Assembly: GCA_963921825.1 (NCBI GenBank)
Contig: OY997596.1
Coordinates: 39,795,932-39,859,931, forward strand
From: Erodium maritimum
Lineage: Eukaryota; Streptophyta; Magnoliopsida; Geraniales; Geraniaceae
Length of the DNA: 64,000 bases
Direction of reading: 5' to 3'
In this document: positions 32,708-44,300 of the stretch, in pieces
How the letters are laid out: every line of letters begins with the position of its first letter
Numbering within the stretch: the first letter of the stretch is position 1
Made by a program: the position numbers and the translations under genes
The notes under the pieces: generated by a model
The model's input: the letters and a program-made list of their open reading frames with translations, nothing else
Told to the model about the DNA's origin: nothing
The model's database searches: none

Positions 32708-33886
32708 TGCTCCTCTTAATCTCCCCAATGGGAGTAACCCGGGCACTTGTGCCCCCAACGGCTTAACTCTCCTAACTCGAGGTACCACAACGCATGTACC
32801 CTCCACACGGGTAACGCCCACGTTGAGTTTCTTACCTTTAAAGAACGACACTCTTAACATAACTAACGCCACACACAGACCACTACAGCAGTACTTATAG
32901 TAATAATAATACTCAATAGTATTGTCACACAATGGCACACAACAAAGAAGTTCGCATACTAGTGCGTCACACATATCATATATACAAACAGCGGTTACAC
33001 ACAATTTCACACTCAGCAGCAATTTGACACAAGGGTCACTCAGACCACAGCTTATAACACAACCAATTTCACACATTGCTTTCCACACAACACTTACACA
33101 CTAGTCAACAACAACTTAGTTTTGAAAGACTTAACGCGTTCTCTTTCCAACATAACATTAGTGTTGATCTCTCGTCGTTACAACCCGATTCAGGCGTCCC
33201 CGAATTACGTTGTAACCACTTCACATCCCTCCATTAACGTCCAGCTACAGTGGCCCCTATAGCTGAATCGTGATGGTACATACACTTCAGTTTTTGCAGA
33301 AAATCGGGCATGACCCGTTCGTAAATCAAGTTAACCATCCGCTAATGTGGGACAACCAAACATTTCCTGCACACAACACTCAATCACAATTTTAGCACTC
33401 GGCAAATTATCTCCACCTACACCTCGGGTCTCGGTAATCTCTCTATTACCGCCCGGCTAAGTCCAAACCTAAAAAACAGTTCAACTCATACAATAACCAA
33501 AAACCACACAAGTTCACCAAAGTCCACGGCACTTAGATCAGACGTTTCACCAATCAAACAATGGCCGAACAGACCGGCAACCCACATAATAATTTAATCA
33601 ACCAACACATGATAAATAGCCCGAGAATCGCTCGGTAACCAGCCTCGACCTCAACCGATCGGCATCACGGACCCACTGAGGTGTACATCACACAACGAAT
33701 ACGGTTCAAGTCAAGTAAGGAAAACTTAAACAACACATTTAACAAACGAGGCTCTTGTCGTCTCGACTCTACGCATAGGATATTTCCGACTCGCGTCACT
33801 GAGCACTACGAATTGAACCACCTAACTCTACCCACCTAATTGACATACGGTCCGAGGTTTGAAAAATTATTTCAAATTGCAAACAG
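32708..33886 (-). other. Element B interior, non-coding
   Basis: About 1.2 kb between the two LTRs of B, outside the solo LTR. A 149-codon minus ORF (32639-33088) straddles the solo LTR edge and has no domain. No gag or pol was recognised, so B is a non-autonomous or internally deleted element. Confidence 0.6.
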
Positions 33887-33898
33887 GCTCTGATACCA
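33887..33898 (-). other. Element B primer binding site (tRNA-iMet)
   Basis: On the minus strand this reads TGGTATCAGAGC. It is separated by three bases from the LTR edge at 33902, the spacing usual in plant Gypsy elements. Confidence 0.92.
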
Positions 33899-33901
33899 AA
33901 T

Positions 33902-36518
33902 TGTCACGCCCCAAATCCGGTTTTCACCTGACTCGAGACGTAAACTTAAAACAATAAATAAAAGCGGTAAAATACAATAGGTAATTCTCGAAAAGTGATA
34001 ATAAATCAAACGTAAGAGTTAACAGCTCATAAAACTGATACACAAAGTTTAGTTCAAAAACAACTGCACGTCTCTATACCTACTAGCCTAGGACCCTCGC
34101 CAGCTCCCAAGCTCAGCTGTGTCCTGCTAGCAAAAATCCCACTCAACACCTAAAAATCAACAATGTAAGGGGTGAGCTTTCGCACAGTAGAGAAAGTAGT
34201 ACAGGTAATGAACATCGGCTCACCACCACGAGTAACCGTCCAATTAGGGCATACTAGTACATCACAACTAACGGCTAAAATGGGGTTCACAGCCAAACGT
34301 ATAACACACTCATACTATCGCTTTTCACACAACAAAACGTTAACCAAACAGCACACGTATCACCCATAACGCAACCAGAACACGTCCCGTACCGTAGTCC
34401 TCGTACCACAACATACTATATCGGAAAGTCATCGTACCATCTCAGACAGCCCCTCGGTCCAGATGAAACACATGCGTCAGGCGATCGGAAACGTTCCCTA
34501 GGAACGCATCTCATCGTAGGGCCCGAAAATTTCCCCAAGGGACTATAGATCATCGGGGTAGAACACGACCCGTAGGTTTAATCACGAACTTAGTACAACC
34601 ATTTCCAACGTCTCCGGCTATCACAACCCAATCCATTTATGTCGTACCGGATCACGAAGCCTCGGTCCCGACACCTTCCCGTCACATAGAATCGGGGTAA
34701 CACCACATACCGGAAATCCCTCAGTCGGATGTCTTCCTGTCACGTAGAATCAGGGCCTCACACAGACTTGACCGGCACTTACCTCGGTCGTACACCTTCC
34801 CGTCACGAAGAATCGGGGTATCAATCACGCCATCCTTGGCCTCGATACACTACACCGGAACTATCCCTCGGCGTAAGTATCATTACGATAACATACAACC
34901 TAAGGGCATAACTCGCCTCACAAAACATAGTTCGACCCCGGTATCCAAACCAAGCCAAACTCACCATAACACACCACGAGGATATAACACGCAGCACAAA
35001 GCCAAGATCGGTCTCGGTTTACCAAACGGACTATCACAGCATATCAAACAGCCGGTCTATCACTCACCCGGTCATATCACAACCAAGAGTTCACATTACA
35101 ACAAACACGACACACTTGTCCACACACAGTCATAACATGAAATAACGAATCGGTCTTATTCGACTCTTAACAACACTCATAATCATCGCGCTCTTACCAT
35201 CACTTACCGACACCACACTCAACGTGGTAACCCCACCGGCTTAACCGGTATCAAATCCCCTACCATTCCACAGTTCAACATATCAAATAAACATGGAATA
35301 ACCACTCAAGTCATCAACATGCATCACTAGTTCAATTTTACTCGTTTTCAGATTCGTTATTTATTATCCGTTCAAACAACACAAAGCACACCAGCAGATA
35401 CACTCAGCAAACAATCCTACAGGCACGACATGGCCCGAATCTACCAGCACGACAATTCCCAAAACAAAATCGTAAATGTTCACAGTTTATACGTCTACGC
35501 TAGTTGTTCACATCTTACATGCCAAACTATGATCTTTCCAGTTTTATTATTATTACATAGCATGCATACTAGTAACTTCCCGTAATTAAACCAGTATTCG
35601 CTACTTTCCCTACCTCAAGACGAACCGACATCTACGTCTCCTAGCTGCTGACGTCCTGGCCTAACTCCGGTCTTCTCGGGCGGAGTCCACGACTGGTTTT
35701 AATAGGTAACACTTTACAATCAGTTCCGATAAAGCCCAATTTAAATTCAACATTTGCCTTTTAAACTCGAACGGGTCAAAAGCGGGATTAAACGACGAAT
35801 CGGGTTCGAGCACCCGAACCCCGAGCATAGAATCCTATGCACGTATCCCGAGATACGGTTCCCATGCACAGATCTCGAGGCACGGGTTTCGAGGCACGCT
35901 TCCCGAGGTGCATGTTTCGCGGCGCGATTCCCGAATTAAAGGTTCGCGCCGCGAATCCCGAGGTACGGGTTTGTGGCAACATTCCCGAGGCACCCGATTC
36001 AGCGTTCCACTTTTATCCCGTTCTAAGTCCGATTTAAACGTCCAACTTAAGCGTCCGATTGTCCGAATTCCGTTCAATAGTTCAAGCCGAAATTCAATTA
36101 AATCTTAAATCAAATCCCTTTTTAAAATTAACTCTGATTTTATGATCTTTTAACAACTCTGCGATTCAAGTCCAGCTTTGTCCAGATTTCCAGATTTGTC
36201 CAGAATCAAACACGCTCTGGATCAAAACAACAAAAACAGAAAAGAAGAAGGGAGAGGGCTCGGGTTGTAAACCGACCGGCCACTGGCGGAGATGCCGGCG
36301 GCCAAAACTCACGGTGGTTGGGAACTCACCGTAGGGGAAAAGAGGACGGCGGCGGGGAAATCGAACACGACGAAGGTAAACGCCTCAGATCCGGACGAAA
36401 CCGGCGAGAACTCACCAGATATGGTGAGCGCCGGCGAGCTCGTCTCGGTTAGACGTGCACGACGACGGCGGAGGGGGTTCGGCTATGCCTTGGTGAGGGA
36501 GACGGGAGGAGAAGAAGA
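33902..36518 (-). repeat. Element B, 5' LTR (right), truncated
   Basis: It starts TGTCACGCCCCAAATCCGG next to the primer site and matches 27258-29480. Homology stops abruptly in a GA-rich stretch at about 36518; the outer (U3) part is missing and no target duplication can be scored. The break is a candidate junction of the large duplication. Confidence 0.82.
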
Positions 36519-36625
36519 TGTACACTTGAATCATCGATTTCTACCTTAACCATAACGTCGCAGCACAATCTGATGCAATAACGATTCTCAAAAACACTTG
36601 GCCGTACCCACCTTAGCCTGATGTA

Positions 36626-36689
36626 AGGCGTATACCTTGAGGGGCCATCCCAGGGCTAAAAAAATCGTCTCACCTCAAGGCATACGCCT
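36626..36689. repeat. Imperfect hairpin, 17-bp stem
   Basis: 36626-36642 (AGGCGTATACCTTGAGG) pairs with 36673-36689 with one mismatch across a 30-base loop. It may be a small MITE relic or a transcribed hairpin; there is no further evidence. Confidence 0.5.
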
Positions 36690-37405
36690 CAATTGCATTT
36701 TATAGCAGTGCTCGAGGGTAGGGGTTTAATGGATGTTTGTAAAAATCCTTACTTGAAGGACATTGCATTCCATATTCTAAATTGGACTTTATCTTGGTGG
36801 AGCTTGAATGATAAGGTGACACTTGAGGATTATCTAAACTAATCATGTGGAACATACTGTCCAACACAAATCTTCGAAAAATGGTACATGCAATTCTTTG
36901 AGCATGGCTGGGGATTTACTTCTTTCTTTGAAGCTCATTACAAAATGTTTATGCATTAGTTAAGAGCTTTTTTTATTTATCAGCAAAGAAGTATATAAAT
37001 CTCTCCCATTCCAAAGATTGAAAGGGGAGGACAGAAAGCCTCTAGCTACAGAGACTTTACATGAAGGAATACATCAAACCTGAAGGAGGCCAACAGCCAA
37101 ACTGAATGACACCTACAATATCAACTAAGATACTCAAAACTTAAAAAAAATCTACTGCTGCAATAAGCTACCAGCTATAAGCTATTGACATTTTAATATA
37201 ATCCAGAAAATAAAACGATAGAATTATCAAAACATTTTAAGCAATATATATGAAATACAAAATGACATTATTATCATCTAGCAAGTATAATTTACAACCA
37301 AGTTAAAAAAAAAGCCATCCTTGTTTGTATTATTTTTCTCCCATTTGTATCATTAAAAGAGACTACCATTAACTACTTACATGTCTTCTTTGGTCATTAT
37401 TCAGT

Positions 37406-37537
37406 GCTATCAAATGGATTCGTGTTCCAGTAGTCACATCTTTAGTAAATAAATGAATTTTTTGGTTGAAAGCTATCAAATGGATTCGTGTTCCAGTAGT
37501 CACATCTTCAGTAAATAAATGAACTGTTTGGTTGAAA
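37406..37537. repeat. 66-bp tandem duplication
   Basis: Two adjacent near-identical 66-bp units (starts 37406 and 37472) containing AAATGGATTCGTGTTCCAG, with a few mismatches. Confidence 0.9.
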
Positions 37538-38366
37538 AGAACACTGCTAAAAAGGAATTTTTATTAGGTAATCTCTCAAATAAGGTCTACCGCCCATCTA
37601 CCTCAGAATACCCAAATAATCAGATAAACAAAATGCCACAGTACAAAAACCAGGAGTTTAGTAAAAAAATTAAGTAGAAACCTTACTGTATTAAACATCA
37701 GAAGTTTAGCAACCATGAATTCCAATCGAAATGCAATAATATAAGTTTAGAGCATACCCAAAACCTTTCGAGTAAGAAGAGCATCATGCCTAAAACCTAT
37801 CTAATAAACCACCATCATGGCCATATTGCGTGCACCAAATAGAGATGATTGCACGTGTCAAAGAAGGGAAGATACATAGACCTACTGTTAATCAAAAACA
37901 TATTATATGTAATTTATAAAAGTAACAACCAACACAACACAACAGTAAATCAAATTTGTGTATGACTAAAGTGGATTTCTTTGCAGAGTTTAGGATTGAT
38001 TAAGAACAGGCCTACAAATTTAAAGACTAAATGAGAGCAGTTGATAATTCATAAACTAAGACTACGCATGTAAGTTCAGTGAACATTGTAGTACATTTGG
38101 GATAGTAGTTGAAACATTTACCTTGTCCTATGGATCATTCTACCCTTCCATTCACTGTAACTTGCTTCCCCAAGTAATCCTTCATATACATGCACAATAA
38201 TATAATTACAGCACAGAAAATGACCCTTATATTTACTGAGTAAAAATCATTCAGTTCCACTTTTGATATGCATGTAGTAAAATATCATCATAACTCATTA
38301 TTATTATTATTAGTTGTAGAATAATATGTTCTCGATCTGTCGATGGATCTAAAAATGGTGTTTATA

Positions 38367-38372
38367 TTTATT
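38367..38372 (-). other. Possible polyadenylation signal of the PLAT gene
   Basis: AATAAA on the minus strand, about 86 bases past the stop codon. Its position is right for a 3' UTR; use is unproven. Confidence 0.45.
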
Positions 38373-38457
38373 TCAGAAGTAGATGACAGTTGTGTTATTT
38401 CTAGTTGGTTTTTGAAACAATAGGCCTATACAGGACCATTACAAAAAGGCGGTGGCA

Positions 38458-39036
38458 TCATCTCTCAGATTTGTCGCCACCACCGGCGGACGTGCAGTTG
38501 TTCCTGGTGGCGGTGAGCTGGTTGGGCTCGGAATCTGTAGCGAGCCACTGCTCCACCGTGAAGGTCTGCTGCTTGCAGGGAATTTGGGCGCCGGAGGAGG
38601 TGATCTCGACGTAGTTGCAGTACCATCCGTGGTTCTCGCCCTTCCCGTCGGAGGTAAGGTTCATGGCGCAGATATCCAAGCAATCGCCGCGGACGCTGAA
38701 AATGTCCAAATTGCCCCTCTCGAAGTAGTTGTGATCCTTGTCCATGAGCCCGCCCCATTCCACCAGGTCCGGGATCTCCAAGCTCATCCCCTCCTTGGTG
38801 CCCAGGGACATGCTGATCTTGGAGTCGGTGCCGCCCTTGATCTTCGATCCCGTCCTGATGAACATCGTGTACACGCAGTCGTCCTGCAACAACCAACATC
38901 ATCATTGATTCAATTCACGCCTCATCTTAAATTAAATTTAATTTGAATTGAATCGATTACTTACAGATTGAGCTACGAGGGAGAGCGAGAGGAGCGCCAA
39001 GACGACGACGGTCAGATCGCGGAGGAGGATCGCCAT
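38458..39036 (-). CDS. PLAT/LH2-domain secreted protein (PLAT1/ATS3-like), two exons
   Basis: Exon 1 is 39036-38965 (24 codons, ending at a GTAAGT donor). The intron is 38964-38884 (81 bp, acceptor TTGCAG). Exon 2 is 38883-38458, ending TGA. The joined product has 165 residues. Residues 1-23 form a signal peptide (MAILLRDL, then a Leu/Val-rich core). The mature part begins near SDDCVYTMFIRTGSK. The single PLAT/LH2 beta-sandwich shows GGTDSKISMSLG, NYFERGNLDIFSVRGDC, MNLTSDGKGENHGWYCNYVE and EQWLATDSEPNQLTATRNNC, with conserved cysteines. Known plant relatives of about 180 residues are ER or extracellular proteins linked to abiotic stress; catalytic activity is not expected, as there is no lipoxygenase domain. 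Frame, splice sites, TATA box and motifs are intact, so this is the one probable working host gene here. Its exact role is inferred. Confidence 0.92.
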
Positions 39037-39070
39037 TAATGAGAGTACTGACAAGACAAGCCAATTCACC

Positions 39071-39078
39071 TTTTTATA
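39071..39078 (-). promoter_or_regulatory. TATA box of the PLAT gene
   Basis: TATAAAAA on the minus strand, about 35 bases before the ATG at 39036. It predicts a very short 5' UTR. No other core element was recognised. Confidence 0.65.
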
Positions 39079-39465
39079 CACCGCCTGCCCGCCACAATCG
39101 GCCCATATACCTCAACAGAATACATGTGTCTGTTTGTCAGTTGAGGTTTATTTTAGGTACATCTCTCTTCTGAAATCACTTAGTTGCTATTCAATTTTTT
39201 ATGTTTCCAAACAGATGTTTTTTTCTCATTACTCTGCCAAGGCAATCGCGATTTCTTCATTTATTTCGTAATGTATGTTTTTTTGACAGGTCGTTGTGTT
39301 TACTTGGTGGTGAGGTGGATGTTTGTTTCTCAAAACTCATTAAATGGATGCTAGAAAGTGAAACTGAGTGGTGATTTTGATGTATCGAATTGCTTTTGTG
39401 GGCACGTTGCTAAATTCAAAGCTGTTGGGACAGTAAGGGAAGTTGGTTAAATGTAAGGCACTCGG
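39079..39465. other. Upstream region of the PLAT gene
   Basis: AT-rich, no ORF. It would contain the PLAT promoter and lies between the gene and the transposase remnant. No motif can be named with confidence. Confidence 0.4.
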
Positions 39466-40150
39466 CATAATATTACGATAACGAACGGTTTTGAATCTAT
39501 CAATAATGCAATACGAACAGAGAGAGAGTGTGGCTTTTAATTGAGCTGTTAAACATCATGCGGAAAACGATTAGTCAGTGGTTCATCAATCATATAGATT
39601 TGATAGACAAATTACCGGTAATTGGATCGCCTGTAACTCCAGAGGCAGAGAGTATCATTTAAAAAAGGAACGTTAAAGTGAAGGGGATGCGAATAACACC
39701 ACTGAACAAGCGCGACGAGTATCGCGTTACTTGTGAAGACACTGACGTCTTAGTTGATTTGGGGATGAAGCGATGTGATTGCCGGAAGTTTGACATCGAT
39801 AGACTTCCTTGTGCTCATACCTTAGTGTGGTATGAGCATGCTGGGGAAAATCTTTACGAATTGTGCTCGTACTATTACACGATAGAAACATGGTGTACGA
39901 CTTATCATGGAACCGTTTACCCAGTGTTACGAGAATCAGAGTGGAGTATTGATGATCGTGAAGGTGTTATGACGGTTCTCCCTCCATACTATGTACTGAA
40001 ACGCGGTACACTAACAGAATGAAGAACTCTGTCAACTGGTGAGGCTCGAAGACCGGCTACAAAGCGTCAACAAAAATGTGGAAATTATGCGATTGTTGGT
40101 CACAACAAACGAACATGTCCTTCGCTTACTTCTTCATCTAATGTGAAGAC
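39466..40150 (+). pseudogene. MuDR-type (MULE) transposase C-terminal remnant
   Basis: The main frame (39678-40022) has a SWIM zinc finger, CDCRKFDIDRLPCAH, followed by YELCSYYYTIETWCTTYHG and YPVLRESEW, the usual C-terminal layout of plant MuDR transposases. Upstream, in other frames, are NGFESINNAIR and LLIELLNIMRKTISQWF, also typical, separated by a frameshift and by a TAA at about 39660. Downstream, past a TGA, CGNYAIVGHNKRTCP resembles the terminal CCHC knuckle with the second Cys changed to Tyr. The DDE core is missing and no terminal repeats were found. It is a decayed transposon, not a clear domesticated gene. Confidence 0.85.
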
Positions 40151-40452
40151 GGGATTTTGCATACCCTCCTTAACGTGCTTCTGTACACGGTCGATCAAGC
40201 AAATAATTTATCGGTAAGTAATCGGTCGAACAATAGGGAACTGTCGGGCCAATGATGTCTAAATCTAGAAAAATTGGTAAAAATTCGGAAAGTGTATAAA
40301 CGTCACTAAATACACTCTTCTAAAAGTAAGCTAATGGTTCAAGCAGTGAAAACAGAAAAGTAAATGTTCATAAGAAGTTTGTGAGAAATAGAGAAGGAAA
40401 AAACTGGAAATAAAAATAGGAACTTTGTATAGGAGAAAACAATCATGGATGT
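40151..40452. other. Spacer left of LINE-B
   Basis: About 300 bp of AT-rich sequence, no gene seen. It ends in the LINE target site. Confidence 0.5.
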
Positions 40453-40467
40453 CGTGCTCATACATAT
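40453..40467. other. LINE-B target-site duplication, left
   Basis: CGTGCTCATACATAT, repeated exactly at 47875-47889 and, in the other copy, at 12687-12701. The last T merges with the poly-T of the LINE. Confidence 0.95.
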
Positions 40468-40474
40468 TTTTTTT

Positions 40475-41323
40475 CGATCGGCAAAGCGAATTTTAGATTA
40501 AAACCTCTTTAGAGGTTAGAAAGGAGTACAAATGCATCCGACTACAGATCGAACACAAAAACCAAACCCGACATGAAAGATACAGTAATAATGCGAACTA
40601 GGCATGAGAATGAAGCCCCCACAACCCTAGTAAACTAAAGGGAGAAAAAAGAAAACACTGAACTTTGAGTCTAAAGGGCCAAATTGAAGTGAACAAAACA
40701 TGAGGGTAAACTTTTGAAACCTCACTACCATAAGCCCTGAGTGTGTAGTCTTTAGTAGTCATAATTGGGGAGAAGCATAGAAGATGTTGAGCAACTATCA
40801 GACGCCGGAGCCGAAACTGGGAAGGATGACGAAGATTGAAGAAGATCGTGTATACCTCGGCCGGCTTTCAGAGAGAATTGACTGGAATTGAGCAACAATC
40901 TGGCTCCGGAGCCAGGACTGGGAAGAATGACGAAGGTCGTGTACATCTCGGCCGGCTTACAAAGAGAATTGACTGAGTGATCAAATCTGAGCTTCAATTC
41001 CGAAGATGAGTGACGCCAGAAGGGCGATTTCAAAGGCTTGTCGCAGAGATGACCCATTGGATGATCGATGAATTGGGAATTGCACAGAAGGAACCAGACG
41101 AGCTTCGAAGAAGGAACACTACTGGGAGGGTGAAGATCTCCAGGGAACCTGCACAAGAAGCAAGCCAAGACTCTCAAAGCTAGAAAAAAGCTACCCACAC
41201 ACAGAGGGAAGGAACAGCGACATTCTACCCACTCTCAGGAACCCCAGAAGCAAAAGAAGATCCTCACGACTCACATCACTCACCACCACCCATAACCCAA
41301 CCCAGAACCCCCAACCCCAACTA
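40475..41323 (-). other. LINE-B 3' UTR with G-rich tract and internal duplication
   Basis: Directly after ORF2, 41289-41318 holds five C runs of 3-5 bases, that is, five G runs on the RNA-sense strand with short loops, capable of a quadruplex. Further on, about 40790-40883 and 40897-40975 are imperfect tandem copies (around CCGGAGCC and CTCGGCCGGCTT). ORFs at 40752-41505 in this UTR have no domain. Confidence 0.75.
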
Positions 41324-44300
41324 TCAGGTAAGAAATTTCCAGTCCAAACAAGCTTTGGGAGCCTTTTGCCAATTAATGATTGTGAAATACTTTCTTGTTT
41401 TGTGGAAGTAGGTCCATTCCCAGCTGTAGGATTGTTGGAGAATTTTGTGAAAGATTTCCTCAGCAGAAGAGCTTTCACCCTTGAACATCTTAGCATTTCT
41501 GGCAAGCCATAGTTTCCACAAGATGAGTTGAAAAATTTGTAGCCAGTTACCCTTGTATTTCCTCTTTTGCAAATTAGGCCAAGTGATCAATTGAGATTGC
41601 ACTGAACTAGAAATGACTAGATGAATCCCCCACCAATTAGAAATTAAATCCCAAACCAGCCAAGATCTAGTGCAATGTAGTAGAATATGATTTTCATCCT
41701 CTAGATCCCCAAGGCAAATAGGACATAACAATTCCTATAATGATAATGTAAGCCCTCTTGCCTCTAAAAAGCATTTAGATGGTATTGCTTGATGGCAAGC
41801 CAGCCATTAGAATGCTGTTATCTTAGGGGGGAGACCAGGGATCCATAATAAATTGCTCCATTCAGATATAGAGGAGGATTGTGTTTCTTGGTGCTCTTAT
41901 AGTGAGTACAATTTCCTGACTGTAAAACCTTTAGGGTCCCATACCCAAATGAGAACATCTTCATTATCAGAGACCCTGATTCCATTTAGTATTAATGTAA
42001 GAGTTGCCCAATCTTGATCTGCTCTGCCCCTTGGAGATCCAATGAAATCCAAATCCCAAGCAATACCATCCCAGGCTTCAGAGACCAGCATATCTTTAGA
42101 TTGAGAGAGATAAAATAACCTAGGGAATAGATGCTTTAGAGCTGTATCCCCCCACCAAGCATCCAGCCAGAAAAAAACTCTGTCCCCCTTACCAACTTTC
42201 CAGTGAAGACCTTTAGAGCCAAACAATTCTTCAAATCTAGGTTCCTTGAATAAGTTTAGAATATAAGCTATGAAACTAAAAGCTCCCACTTCAGTAAACT
42301 TGGATAGATCCCAATCATTAGACCCCCAGTCAAATTTACCAACTATGACTAATTTCCATAGAGCATTTTTCTCTAATGCAAATCTCCACCACCATTTAGC
42401 TAGCAAGGCCACATTCATGCTTGAAAGCTTTCTTATACCCAGACCTCCCTCTTGTTTAGATTTACATAGCTTCCCCCAGGCAATTTTGCAACAACCTTGA
42501 CCATTGATTTTACCATGCCTTAAAAAATTTCTTTGCCATCCCTCCATTTTCCTGATTACCCCTTTTGGAGCTCTAAGTACAGAAAAGTAGTATAGTGGAA
42601 GTGCTCCCAGAGTAGATTTAATCAAAGTAATTCTCCCCCCCAAGGATAGAAGTTTTGCTTGCCATAGACCCAATTAGTTCTTGAATTTTTGGACAATTGG
42701 CTCCCAGGTTTGTAATCTGTTTGTATTACCACTTAAGGGGAATCCCAAATAAATTATGGGCAGATAGACTATAGGGCAATGAATAATTGAGGAAATAATC
42801 AATTCTTCTCCTTCAGATAGGTTCATAGGAATGAGCTGAGATTTTTCATAACTAACTGCTAAGCCTGAAGCTGAGTAAAACATGGAGAGGGCATATTTGA
42901 GGCATCTGACCTGATCTGGAATAGCTTGGATGAAAAAGATTGAGTCGTCAGCAAACTGTAAATGAGAGATAGTAGGTCCTGTAGCAGATGATTTGATTCC
43001 ATGAAATAAATTGTTGGAGATCCCTGATTTCATAATCTAGTTTAGCCCTTCTGCTACTAGGACAGAAATGAGGGGGGGGGGGGGGGGAGTGAACATCCTT
43101 GTCGAAGGCCTCTAGACATTTGGAAATCTTTGGTAGGGGATCCATTTATTAGTAATAACATGTAGGCTCTGAAGCATGAGATCATCCATAGTCTCCATTT
43201 AATCCCAAATCCCATTTTGGTTAGAATTTGCATCACATAGCACCAGCTAACACTGTCAAAAGCTTTTTGGAAATCTGCTTTGAATATAAGTGCCTTGGAC
43301 TTTGATTTTTTGATATATTTGACCACTTCTGAAGCTATTAGTATCCCATCAATGATCTGCCTCCCAGCCAGAAAACCTGATTGTTCATCACCAACAAGAT
43401 TGTTCACCACCAATTTGAGTCTTGTGGAGAGTAATTTTGATAGGATTTTGTAGGGGCTTCCCATAAGAATGATTGGCCTAAAATCATTCAAAGTCAAAGG
43501 GGAGGAACCTTTAGGGATGAGGACTAGGAATGAGGAATTAATTCCTTTGCCCAATTGGCAAGTGTTATAGAAATCCTGTAAGAATAGATAAAGTCTTCTT
43601 TGATTATGTCCCAGGCAGCTTGAAAGAACCTTATAGTGTAACCATCAGGGCCTGAAGCTTTGTCTCCATTACAGGCTAATAGAGCCTGGAGGACCTCTGA
43701 CTCTAGAAATGGGCTCTCAAGCCAATCCTTTTCTTGTGTTGAAATTGCCTTGAAAGGGAGATCTTGAAGCTCAATAATGTCTGAATTGGATTTGGTAAAA
43801 CAGTTTTGGAAGTGTTGAGAAGCTGCAGCTTTGATATGCTCAAGTTCAGATAGAGTAATCCCCTCAAAACAGATAATGGATAACCTTTTCTTGCTCCCAT
43901 TGTAGTTTGCAATTCTGTGGAAGTAGCTAGAGCCTTTGTCACCCTCATCAAACCATTTTCTTCTGGATTTTTGACCCCATAGTTTAGCCAACAATTTGTA
44001 TTTCCTGATGAGTTCAGCTTTAAGTGCCCCCCTTTCAGAACATTCCTCAGGAGATAGTGCCCTGAGTTCCACTTGATTGTCCAACTCATTGATGGCTAAG
44101 GTCAGATGTTGAATCTGAGCTTCTAGTAGACCAAATACCTCCAGATTCCATTTCTTGATATCAGCTCTGAGTATTTTAAGTTTCATCCATAGGATATATT
44201 GAGGTGTACCAGAAATATTAAAGTTGGACCAGAATGTAGAGATTGCAGGTAGGAATCTAGGATCTGCCAACCAAATATTAAGAAATTCAAATGGCCTTGG

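Larger units (their letters stand above)
36519..38366. other. Unique-looking AT-rich flank downstream of the PLAT gene
   Basis: There is no ORF of note. It contains the hairpin at 36626-36689, a T-run followed by LINE-3'-UTR-like sequence (about 36967-37190), the 66-bp tandem duplication and a short ATT repeat near 38296. Nothing else is recognised. Confidence 0.45.

Noticed and set aside
32639-33088. 149-codon Cys/Val-rich minus ORF
   Set aside because: It crosses the edge of the solo LTR insertion, so it cannot be an old gene; no domain seen.
38452-38946. 164-codon plus-strand ORF opposite the PLAT gene
   Set aside because: It is antisense to the conserved PLAT exon and has no domain; the minus-strand frame with splice sites and signal peptide explains the sequence.
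40752-41505. ORFs of 148 and 104 codons downstream of LINE-B ORF2
   Set aside because: They lie in or overlap the LINE 3' UTR and the zinc-finger frame; no independent evidence of coding.
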